A stretch of DNA of 64,000 nt from Cepaea nemoralis. Taxonomy: Eukaryota > Mollusca > Gastropoda > Stylommatophora > Helicidae. The stretch spans positions 377,501-441,500 of the forward strand of contig JACEFZ010006318.1 of assembly GCA_014155875.1 (NCBI GenBank), in the 5' to 3' direction. Shown one piece after another: positions 33,964 to 41,947 of the stretch; the first letter of the stretch is position 1; each line of letters begins with the position of its first letter. Below the pieces are notes generated by a model, which had not been told where the DNA came from, did no database searches, and worked only from the letters and a program-made list of their open reading frames with translations. The translations under genes were made by a program, and so were the position numbers.

Positions 33964-35595
33964 TCATTCCTCTTCTTCAGGAGCTGGGTGTCTTGACAAG
34001 AAGTCCGCTCCAACATTTTCCTTCCCAGGAATGTACTCCACTGTGAAATTATAGGGTTGAAGTAACAACGACCACCGCATCAAACGAGCGTTGAGCTTCT
34101 GAGAAGTAGCCAGGAACATCAGGGGCTGATGATCCGACTGGACTCGAAACTTAACTCCATACAAATAGGGCTGGAATTTTTGCACGGCCCATACGAGAGA
34201 CAAGCACTCTCTCTCGACGGTCGAATAATTCCTCTCAGCCTGGAGTAGTTTCTTGCTTGTGTATGCCACAGGTTTCAAACCCGAAGCATCGTCTTTCCCT
34301 TCCTGTAACAGGGCTGCCCCAATCCCAATCTCACCCGCATCCGTTCTCAACACAAATGGTTTGGAAAGGTCAGGGAGCTGTAATACAGGTTTTCTGACCA
34401 AGGCCTCCTTTAACTGACTATATGCAGTCTTACATTCTGGTGTCCAAATGATTTGGTCCGGGAATCCCTTTTTCAAGGTTTCCGTCAATGGAGCTCCCAG
34501 TTCAGTGAAATGTGGGATAAATTTGTGGTAGAACCCACACAACGAGAGAAAAGATCGCACATCCTTCTTCGTTTTTGGCCTTGGTGCATTTCTGATTTTC
34601 TCCAGGTTCTTCTCTTCTGGGACAATGTGTCCTGGAGTGATGGTGTGACCTAGAAATTCCAGAGTCTGGTAACCGATCATGCACTTGGTTGGACGAGCGG
34701 TAAGCCCGGCTTCCTTGAGTCTATTAAACACTCTCTCCAAGGATTGCAAGTGGTCATCCAAGCTGTCACTGGAAATCAGAATATCATCCATGAATGAGAT
34801 AATGGCCGGATCCTGTAAAGGATCTAGTAAATTCCTCATCACGCGTGTAAACACACTAGGTGCATTGCTGAGTCCAAAGGGCATGACCTTGAATTCGTAG
34901 TGTCCACTGGGTGTACTGAAGGCCAACAGTGGTCGAATCTCCGGTTTGACTGGTATCTGATAGTACCCACGACTCAGATCCACCTTTGAAAAGTACCGAG
35001 CCTTATGGAGCCTTGCGAATAACTGAGTTGGATTCGGCAAAGGTTCCACCTGAAATTGTGTATGACTATTCAGAAGTCGGTAATCTATACACAACCGGTG
35101 TTCTCCACTTGGTTTGCGTAACAAAACTACCCCCGCGTTGTATGGGGATGTGGATGGTGCAATCACGTCATCCTCCAACAGTTTCTGTATTTCCTCCTCC
35201 AGGGCCTTTTCTTTAGAGAATGGCACTGTGTAAACCTTTTGGCAAACAGGCTCTTGTGTGGTCAAGGTCATCTCGATCTCCACCAACCTCGTTCGTCCTG
35301 GTTTATCAGTCAGTATCTCCTTATGAGACTCGAGAACCTGGGTTATCTTTTCCCTCTCCTGGGAAGTCAGATCAGGGTTCACCTGTACATCCTTGTAGGT
35401 TTCCTGGTGTACCAGGGGATATTCCCTGCCCTCGTTGGTTCCCACTTCCGTCGCCACTGCAACTGCCATTGCCATGAGGTGAGCTGCCTTGTCTCCGGGT
35501 CTCTCTTCGTATTTCCGCAAGAGATTGATATGGAAAATCTTCGACTTTCCCCGGATCCGGATCTGATAGTTGGTTCTGGATATCACCCTTTCCAC
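33964..35595 (-). CDS. pol: Gmr1-like pol: reverse transcriptase and RNase H
   Basis: A 543-codon open frame. It starts inside the GPY/F-type module that ends the integrase (WQGPFPV just upstream, then NYQIRIRGKSKIFHINLL). RT motifs follow: RKPSGEHRLCIDYRLLN, YFSKVDLSRGYYQIPV, PFGLSNAPSVF and the catalytic SFMDDILIS (FMDD box). RNase H follows with LRTDAGEIGIGAALLQ, the YSTVERECLSLVWAV glutamate and QSDHQPL. It ends SRHPAPEEEE, 51 bp from the polypurine tract. The reading frame is intact but separated from the integrase by two frameshifts, so it would not be made as a fusion as the sequence stands. Confidence 0.92.
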   Translation of the reverse strand: MERVISRTNYQIRIRGKSKIFHINLLRKYEERPGDKAAHLMAMAVAVATEVGTNEGREYPLVHQETYKDVQVNPDLTSQEREKITQVLESHKEILTDKPGRTRLVEIEMTLTTQEPVCQKVYTVPFSKEKALEEEIQKLLEDDVIAPSTSPYNAGVVLLRKPSGEHRLCIDYRLLNSHTQFQVEPLPNPTQLFARLHKARYFSKVDLSRGYYQIPVKPEIRPLLAFSTPSGHYEFKVMPFGLSNAPSVFTRVMRNLLDPLQDPAIISFMDDILISSDSLDDHLQSLERVFNRLKEAGLTARPTKCMIGYQTLEFLGHTITPGHIVPEEKNLEKIRNAPRPKTKKDVRSFLSLCGFYHKFIPHFTELGAPLTETLKKGFPDQIIWTPECKTAYSQLKEALVRKPVLQLPDLSKPFVLRTDAGEIGIGAALLQEGKDDASGLKPVAYTSKKLLQAERNYSTVERECLSLVWAVQKFQPYLYGVKFRVQSDHQPLMFLATSQKLNARLMRWSLLLQPYNFTVEYIPGKENVGADFLSRHPAPEEEE

Positions 35596-35760
35596 GGGAA
35601 ATGGTCCTTGCCAACCTATCTCCAGTTTGTTGTTTCCCGTTGGGAGTAGGCAACAAAACTTTGTCTCCCACCTCTAGAGATCTGTCTTTAGACCTACGGT
35701 TGTAGTAAGCCGCATGTCTTTTCTGGCTTTTTTCAAGTTTTGCTTCGCCAGAGTCCATCC
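35596..35760 (-). pseudogene. Frameshifted integrase C-terminal (GPY/F) junction
   Basis: The integrase frame ends at 35,674. Its natural continuation (KSQKRHAAYYNRRSKDRSLE, VGDKVLLPTPN) is in a second frame, and the GPF segment (IGWQGPFPVERVISR) is in a third, which becomes the RT frame. Two indels within about 130 bp therefore break pol. No long homopolymer lies there to suggest an easy sequencing slip. Confidence 0.75.
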
Positions 35761-37365
35761 CTTGTGGAGTTTTTCTTTCAGTTCCTCCACGTATTTATAG
35801 GAAGAGATCACTTCTTCTGACGTCCCCTCTTCAGTCCAACTCCTCAACATGGCTTCCAACGGTCCTTTGATTAGACGACCAAACAGCAACGTAGCGGGTG
35901 GTAGTCCTGTTGAGCCATGAGGAAGTTCCCGATAGGCAAAGAGTGCTGCTGGGATATATTCATCCCACCTATCAGGTTTTTCCTGTGCCAGTTTCCTGAG
36001 CATTGTCATCAACGTGCCGTTGAAACGCTCTACTTGTCCATTGGCTTGAGGATGGTAAGGGCTGGTATGTATGTGGTTAGAGTGAAACACCCTAAATACC
36101 TCCTCCATGAGTTTTCCACAAAACTGGGACCCATTGTCCGTCAGAATTTGATCAGGGAAGCCTAATCTGGTAAAGGCCTCCATCAGTGCGTCCGCCACTC
36201 GTTTCGAGTCAATCGTGGTCAACGGTATGGCTTCACCCCACATTGTACAGCAATCCACCATTGTGAGTATATACATGTTCCTCTTCCTAGTCCTAGGAAG
36301 TGGACCCACGATATCTATGACTACCCTCTCGAAAGGAGAGTTCATGATGGGCATCTCCCCCAAGACCACCGGTGCTGTCCAGTGTTTCGGTGCCACCCTC
36401 TGGCACTCAGGGCATGATTTCACATACCGACGCACATCATCTATCATTCCCGGCCAATAGTAGTGGCAGGAAATTCGCTGCATGGTGGCGACAATACCCA
36501 TGTGTCCACTAAAGGAGATGGTATGCCCCATATGAAGAATCTGGGACCGGTGAGCTTTCGGGACGACCAACTGACCGTATAGGTTGTCTCCCCTTCCGGC
36601 TCTCCTGTAGAGTATCCTATTCTTCATGTTGTACTGCCCACGTCCTGGTGGATCAGCACTTCTCTGCAGCTTTTTGTAGCAAGGACGTAAAGTAGCATCC
36701 TCACTCTGGGCAGTTCGTAGCTCCCCCGGCATTGGGTTAGTCACAATTGCTTCTGCCTCTTCCGTTCTCTTCTGAGAGCGAATCTGTATTGCTCCCATAT
36801 GGATTGGCTCCCTGGGCATTCCCAGAAAGACATACCGGCAACCGAGGATTACTGGAAAAATGGGATCGGTCAATACAGCGGCCTTGATTGTGCCGGTGAC
36901 ATACCTTGACCGAATCTCCACATTAGCAATGGGCAACTTCATGGCCACAGCTCTCCTCTGTGCAGGCTGTATCTCCATGGTCTCACCTGTGAATTGTTCT
37001 GGGTGTACCAGATCCGCAGAAATCACGGCCTCCCCGTCCAGTCCTGTGTCGTACAAACACTCCACTTGACGACCGTTAACCTCTACCAATTCCACTACAG
37101 GTGGTTTTTCCTGGTCTGGAGTCTCTTCCTCGGCCACGACCTGTTCGGTGGGCTCCACCTTAGGTTTCCCAGGGCACACGACGAATTTGGAGTCTCCTGA
37201 CTTTCCCCTGCAGTCAATAGCATTGTGCGTGTTTGACTTGCATTGGTTGCACCATTTCCCTGTCCTAGATTTTCTAGTGCCGGACTTGAGTGAGCTCTCC
37301 TGGTGGCGAGCTTCCTTGTTGACCTTGGCATTTCCGTGACAACCTCCTTGGAAGTCACTTGACAT
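35674..37365 (-). CDS. pol: Gmr1-like pol: zinc knuckle, protease and integrase
   Basis: A 563-codon frame overlapping gag by 271 bp in the -1 frame. Residues 39-52 are a second zinc knuckle (CNQCKSNTHNAIDC). An aspartic protease follows with active-site DTG near residue 106 (CLYDTGLDGEAVI) and the flap/ILG region (FPVILGC). The integrase zinc finger (HTISFSGH...CPEC) is near residues 285-325. The catalytic core shows VVIDIVGPL, LTDNGSQF and HPQANGQVERFNG (D, D, E). The fused frame passes from protease to integrase with no RT between, which is what defines the Gmr1-type order. The far end is cut by the frameshift described at 35,596-35,760. Confidence 0.92.
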   Translation of the reverse strand: MSSDFQGGCHGNAKVNKEARHQESSLKSGTRKSRTGKWCNQCKSNTHNAIDCRGKSGDSKFVVCPGKPKVEPTEQVVAEEETPDQEKPPVVELVEVNGRQVECLYDTGLDGEAVISADLVHPEQFTGETMEIQPAQRRAVAMKLPIANVEIRSRYVTGTIKAAVLTDPIFPVILGCRYVFLGMPREPIHMGAIQIRSQKRTEEAEAIVTNPMPGELRTAQSEDATLRPCYKKLQRSADPPGRGQYNMKNRILYRRAGRGDNLYGQLVVPKAHRSQILHMGHTISFSGHMGIVATMQRISCHYYWPGMIDDVRRYVKSCPECQRVAPKHWTAPVVLGEMPIMNSPFERVVIDIVGPLPRTRKRNMYILTMVDCCTMWGEAIPLTTIDSKRVADALMEAFTRLGFPDQILTDNGSQFCGKLMEEVFRVFHSNHIHTSPYHPQANGQVERFNGTLMTMLRKLAQEKPDRWDEYIPAALFAYRELPHGSTGLPPATLLFGRLIKGPLEAMLRSWTEEGTSEEVISSYKYVEELKEKLHKGWTLAKQNLKKARKDMRLTTTVGLKTDL

Positions 37366-38465
37366 GCTGCGAAGTGAGGGCTCTTAGCCTTCGATTTGCA
37401 GTCCCTCGTATTGTGAGAGGGTGACTTACAAATTGAACACCACTTCTCCGACCACGGTCGTTTTGGTGTAGAGCTTGAAGTGCTCTTGCTTCCCTCCTTC
37501 GTCTTCTCTGAACTATCCTCTGATTTTTGCACATAAGGTTCCCCCTTTTTGGTTCCTGAGTTTTTGGCTTTCTTCTTGTCATGTTTCTCCTGACTTTTGG
37601 TGTTGGTGGAAAGGTTTTCCCCTGCCTCCCCATGTACCTCGACGAACCGTTCTGCTAATTTTATCACGAGGTCAATACGTTCCGCTCCTTGTTCTCCCAG
37701 GAACGTCCTGAGAGGTTTCGACATTTGCTTCTTCAGCTGGTCGACCACCATGAGCTCTTCCAGACTCTCATAGTCATGTGCGAACCCAGCCAAATCCATC
37801 CACTTATGGAGATAGGATTTTAGACGCAAACTGTAGGCGGCAAACAACTCCCCCGGTTCTCGTTTCGCTGCTCGAAATTTTTTCCGGTAGGTATGTGACG
37901 TAACCTCGAATCGTTTCAGCAGAGCCGTCTTCAATTCGTCATAATTGTTCTCATGTCCTGGTGGCAGGCGAGAATAAACCTCGTAGCCGGTCCCGCGTAA
38001 TCCCTGGGATAGCTTGAGATTCCATTTGTTACGCTCGAGACCCATAGCCACGGACATGGCCTCGAAGCGTTGAAGGTACTGGTCAATCTTCTCTTTGTCC
38101 TCTTCGTAGATCGCTAGAGGGAACTTCATAGCACGATAACTATGCTCCCCTACTGGTGTTGAGCCTGGGATGGAGGAACCTCCAGCTGCTCCCTCAGTTT
38201 CCCCATTAGATTGACTCTTCAACTCAAGTTCCCTCATCCGGTACTCGTGCTCCCTTTTCTGAGCTTCTTGTTCAGCTTCCAGTTTATTAGCTGCTTGCTC
38301 AGCTTCAAATTTCTTAGCTTCTTGCTCAGCTTCAAATTTCTTAGCTGCTTGCTCAGCTTCAAATTCCAGCCTTCTAGTGGCTTGCTCAGCCTCAAGTTTC
38401 TTCGCAGCTTGCTCTGCTTCCAATTTCCTAGCTTCTTGTTCCAACTCCATCCTTCTCAATTCCAA
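37095..38465 (-). CDS. gag: Gmr1-like gag
   Basis: A 456-codon frame. Residues 1-70 are repeats of about ten residues based on KLEAEQAAK, predicted to be a long charged helix or coiled coil. A capsid-like region (KFPLAIYEEDKEKIDQYLQR ... LKLSQGLRGTGYEVYSRLP ... ELKTALLKRFE) resembles the SCAN/retroviral-capsid fold of gypsy gags. A zinc knuckle CSICKSPSHNTRDC (CX2CX4HX4C) is near residue 350. The last ~90 residues overlap the start of the protease-integrase frame, which carries another knuckle, so in the active ancestor gag may have passed into pol here by a -1 shift. An upstream start is possible; the first in-frame ATG was used. Confidence 0.88.
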   Translation of the reverse strand: MELRRMELEQEARKLEAEQAAKKLEAEQATRRLEFEAEQAAKKFEAEQEAKKFEAEQAANKLEAEQEAQKREHEYRMRELELKSQSNGETEGAAGGSSIPGSTPVGEHSYRAMKFPLAIYEEDKEKIDQYLQRFEAMSVAMGLERNKWNLKLSQGLRGTGYEVYSRLPPGHENNYDELKTALLKRFEVTSHTYRKKFRAAKREPGELFAAYSLRLKSYLHKWMDLAGFAHDYESLEELMVVDQLKKQMSKPLRTFLGEQGAERIDLVIKLAERFVEVHGEAGENLSTNTKSQEKHDKKKAKNSGTKKGEPYVQKSEDSSEKTKEGSKSTSSSTPKRPWSEKWCSICKSPSHNTRDCKSKAKSPHFAACQVTSKEVVTEMPRSTRKLATRRAHSSPALENLGQGNGATNASQTRTMLLTAGESQETPNSSCALGNLRWSPPNRSWPRKRLQTRKNHL

Positions 38466-38978
38466 CTCAGCCTTTCGATCTTCTCTTTCTGCTCGACGAT
38501 ACTCTCTCTCTCCACCTCCTGTATGTAATCTGTTAGTGCAGAACCCGACATTCCCATTTCTTCCCCCTTTGCCCTTAGTTCTGCGGTGGTTAGTTTAGGA
38601 GTGGCAATTTTTCAGAGAGGTAAGCTGGCAGGTTGAGTACAATATAACTGCAAACTAATATATAGATATATGAACAAGTACTATAAATCTATATAGTCAC
38701 CACACTCAGCACACCACAACACAATCACTCAGTGACAAGAGTAGAATCAGGACCACAGACCTATGCAGACGTGTGAAGTGTGAACAGGTAACATATTTGT
38801 CTTAACCCCTATCCACATTCACTCTAGCTGGATTCTCCAATATGATATCTCCGTCTTATAACTAAGGATCCCGTGTCAAAAGACCCCGTTGTCAGAAGAT
38901 CCCACTGTCAAAGGATCCCACCTGCAAGAGATTTCGCTGTCCAGGGATCACGTGTACGAGAGATCCCGCTGTCCAAAG
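38466..38978 (-). other. 5' untranslated leader of the LTR element
   Basis: About 510 bp between the primer-binding site and gag. Near the PBS end it contains short repeats on the theme AAAGATCCC/AGAGATCCC (38,865-38,975). Confidence 0.7.
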
Positions 38979-38996
38979 ATTCCGGACGAGCCCCCA
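38979..38996 (-). promoter_or_regulatory. Primer-binding site, tRNA-Pro type
   Basis: The minus strand reads TGGGGGCTCGTCCGGAAT four bases after the 5' LTR. It differs at one base of 18 from the complement of the tRNA-Pro 3' end (TGGGGGCTCGTCCGGGAT), the primer site known from several retroviruses. Confidence 0.88.
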
Positions 38997-39000
38997 ATAA

Positions 39001-41083
39001 TGTCGTATCTTACTTTAAAGTGTCATCCCTGGAGTGAGGGGAGTCAACACCCACATTATATTTTACCCCTTTTCAATAACCTGGAGAATCCACCAGCTTC
39101 CGTCCAACACAATCCTTCAGTTCATGGACACCTTTTCCTATCTCTCTCTCACTGTCGTACTATGCCCCCTCTCATTCTTCCCCAACGCAACATATTCAAC
39201 AACTCATTCTTCCAACAATTAATAAAGATTAATTTATTAAAAGAAAAAAAATGTAATGTACGTGAGGCGTGTATGCAAAGAAAATGTGTGTTGGGTATTC
39301 TAATGTAAATGTAGAGGTCAGACTACAAAGTTCATGATCAGAGTCCACTCATCATGGCAAGGATTACACGACATCACAAGAATCAGCACAATGGACCTCA
39401 ACAAATGTCGTGTCCTTCCCTCCAGACATGTCCTCCTCCAGGAGCTCTGATAACCATGAGATCTGATTCCCATTCAAATCTACAGTCCGGAACGATACTA
39501 TTTTTGTTCCTAACAAAAAATAAACAAACAAACTGTTCCTAATAATTTATAGAAAACTGAGACCTCACAATTCCTGCACAGTGAAAAAAAAAATGGAACA
39601 CTGTCCCATGAACATGACGTTTTTCCTTCTTGCGAAATGTTCTACAGTTCTCACTCTTAAAACAGTCATTGTATCTAGTCTCAAATAGATGTCTTTATTT
39701 TCTAGATATTGTCTTAATGTTATGATTTCCTTGATACTTGGAACAACCACTCTTCAATGTTTGGGTTTCATCTAATGTGAACATCAGTCACTACTGATCT
39801 AGTAATAAGTGGACTGAACATCCATCACCACTGGTGTATTCACGAATGGTATGAAAATCAAAAAAACCATTACTATGTTGCTATCCACAGGTAGTGTGAA
39901 ATCTTCTTCATAATGTTCTCAATATTTATCCTGTGGGATACTTATACCATTCAGCTCCACCGAGCAATGTTTAACAACTTCTTCTAGCATAGGCTCATTG
40001 AGAAAGTTGCTGGCCAATCTTCTTGCACCAAAAAATATCCTGGATCTGATTTTTCAATGGTTCTGTGTTCTTCATCCCAATCAGAGGGAACCTGTAAAAT
40101 ATATAACACAACTGGTGATAGCCTCCCCGTCACTGATCCCTATTAGATTATCGTGGGCCATCGGCCTTGCTCAAAAACATACATTGAACCTAACTCTGTC
40201 AGGGACAGATGAACTCAACACATTGGTTTTCATCAGGCCAAGACAAGAAAAAAAAACAACAAACAGAATGCGGAGCCCCGCCCACCAGGGAGCACCCACT
40301 GGAAGATCCCCATTATCCCCCATTACTCAATTCTCAGCTAGTAAAGCTTATCAACACTTCACTACTCTATTTTCAACTAACAGAGCCAATCATCACTTCA
40401 CTACTCTAGCTAGTTTTAACCATGCTACTGCCTAAATTAATTAGGACTAATTATACAAAATGAACTACCTTAGGCAACACCGCAGTTCTACTAATCACAT
40501 CTACATTTGCCATGACAGGCACGTGTAAAATTAAATTCACTTAATTCGCAAACGGTAGACATTATTACAATCCATAACTGCAGTGCCACAGCACGTCTGC
40601 CTAAATCAACTGTTTGAGTTACACTGTGTCACCCAATCATGTTTTTGTCCAAGAGCCTTGAATTGTTCACGTGACGTTTTTTTGATCTCCAAACTCCAGA
40701 TAGTTTCAAGGGCAGATTATCCATTTCAGAAGCAGTGCTCTCCCCTTAGATTAAATCACTACAAGAGTTATCTTATGTCCCCTGTCGCAACCAATGCCAG
40801 AGTGATTCCCCTTGTTGCAACCTCCAACCAATGTAGTGAGTCCCTGCATTTCCCCCAACCACGGGTTTTACTAACCAGCCGCCAATTCGTTTGATGTCGG
40901 AGAATTCTCAATGTTCCCTGGGTGTCTTTATCTCACCGCTACTCGAAGTAAACAAGTTGGAGCTGCGAACACAGACTGTTTTTTTCTGTCCCGGTTTAAA
41001 ACAAGTGTGGCCTTGAAAACATGCCGTTAATCCGACAGCCTGTATTTTCATCAACTGGGTAAACCACGGTGATTTTCGTGACT
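39001..41083 (-). repeat. 5' LTR (right)
   Basis: Direct copy of 31,823-33,899. Its outer end reads CGTGACT where the other LTR has CGTGACA, one base off the standard CA terminus. It would carry the element's promoter; no clear TATA box was chosen. Confidence 0.92.
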
Positions 41084-41088
41084 GGGAC

Positions 41089-41280
41089 TGTTGTGTTGAC
41101 ATTCTGCGGCGGCATTATGCACAGTGTATCTGTGCGGGCTGTTGTTTGTCAAGACTCCTGTCTTTTCCACTTTTCACATTGGGCAGTGGGGAGCATTTTG
41201 TGTGATATTCACTGGCACAGGAACGGAGCATAATGGGGACGACCCGTTGCTGTGAAGTTGGAACTGCGACTAACTAACTA
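41089..41280 (+). repeat. Direct repeat, copy 1 (right flank of the LTR element)
   Basis: TTGTGTTGACATTCTGCGGC to GAACTGCGACTAACTAACTA matches 41,761-41,947 with few differences. One frame reads LTFWRRHYAQCICAGCCLSR and continues the frame that ended at 31,822 on the other side of the insertion. Identity unknown. Confidence 0.8.
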
Positions 41281-41718
41281 ACTAATTAATCCAACAAGTA
41301 AGGAAGGATTATTTTTTTTAACGTAAATACATCGACATCGCCATAAAGTACATATGAGTAAATTTTGTCATCTCCTCAAAATGTCACTGAGAGTATCAGT
41401 ATCAGCAGAGGTAGAAGCCACAATTACGTTAGAAAATGTACTGAATGCAGTAACCTTCTTACTTGAACCTGCCGGCAGCACTTTCATGACGATAGTGAGG
41501 TACTTTATGAGCTTACTTCCATTTAATTTTTTTTGGAACGTGACTGCATGTTCGGAGCTATGGCAGGTGGCTATGTCCCAGAGTTGACCAGTGTTTGCCT
41601 TATGCAGAAATGCGTGGCTGCTGGGCTTCTGGTTGACTGCCACTGCCGTCGGTGATGAACTGTATGTTCGTGGACTGTGTAGGTGAACATCTAGGAAACA
41701 TCCAGATAGGAAAATGAC
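41281..41718 (+). other. Unassigned sequence between direct repeats
   Basis: No recognised gene. ACTTCCATTTAAT near 41,515 also occurs at 43,743. Confidence 0.35.
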
Positions 41719-41947
41719 TGCCGATTCCATCAGAGATGAACTGGGTGTTTCGTGGGGGACTGTGTTGACATTCTGGCGACGGCATTATGCACAGTGTATC
41801 TGTGCGGGCTGTTGTTTGTCGAGACTCCTGTCTTTTCCACTTTTCACATTGGGCAGTGGGGAGCGTTTTGTGTGATATTCACTGGCACAGGAACTGAGCA
41901 TAATGGGGACGTCCCGTTGCTGTGAAGTTGGAACTGCGACTAACTAT
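41719..41947 (+). repeat. Direct repeat, copy 2, with paralogous empty site
   Basis: GCCGATTCCATCAGAGATGA...GTGGGGGAC at 41,719-41,760 matches the left flank of the LTR element, and the following TGTGTTGACATTCTGGCGAC matches its right flank. The GGGAC target at 41,756-41,760 is therefore undisturbed here. Confidence 0.85.

Larger units (their letters stand above)
31823..41083 (-). mobile_element. Complete Gmr1-type Ty3/gypsy LTR retrotransposon
   Basis: A 9.26-kb element on the minus strand. Two direct ~2.08-kb LTRs bound it, with the 5-bp target duplication GGGAC at 31,818-31,822 and 41,084-41,088. A primer-binding site, a polypurine tract, gag and pol are all present. The integrase coding region precedes reverse transcriptase. 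That order is unusual for Ty3/gypsy and is known from the Gmr1 group. Gag-to-pol passage needs a -1 shift; two further frameshifts at the integrase/RT junction look disabling. The LTRs are very similar, so the insertion is comparatively young. Confidence 0.93.

Noticed and set aside
31823..41083. An endogenous retrovirus with an envelope gene
   Set aside because: Only about 60 bp lie between the end of RNase H and the 3' LTR, and no additional frame is present; pol domain order also differs from retroviruses.
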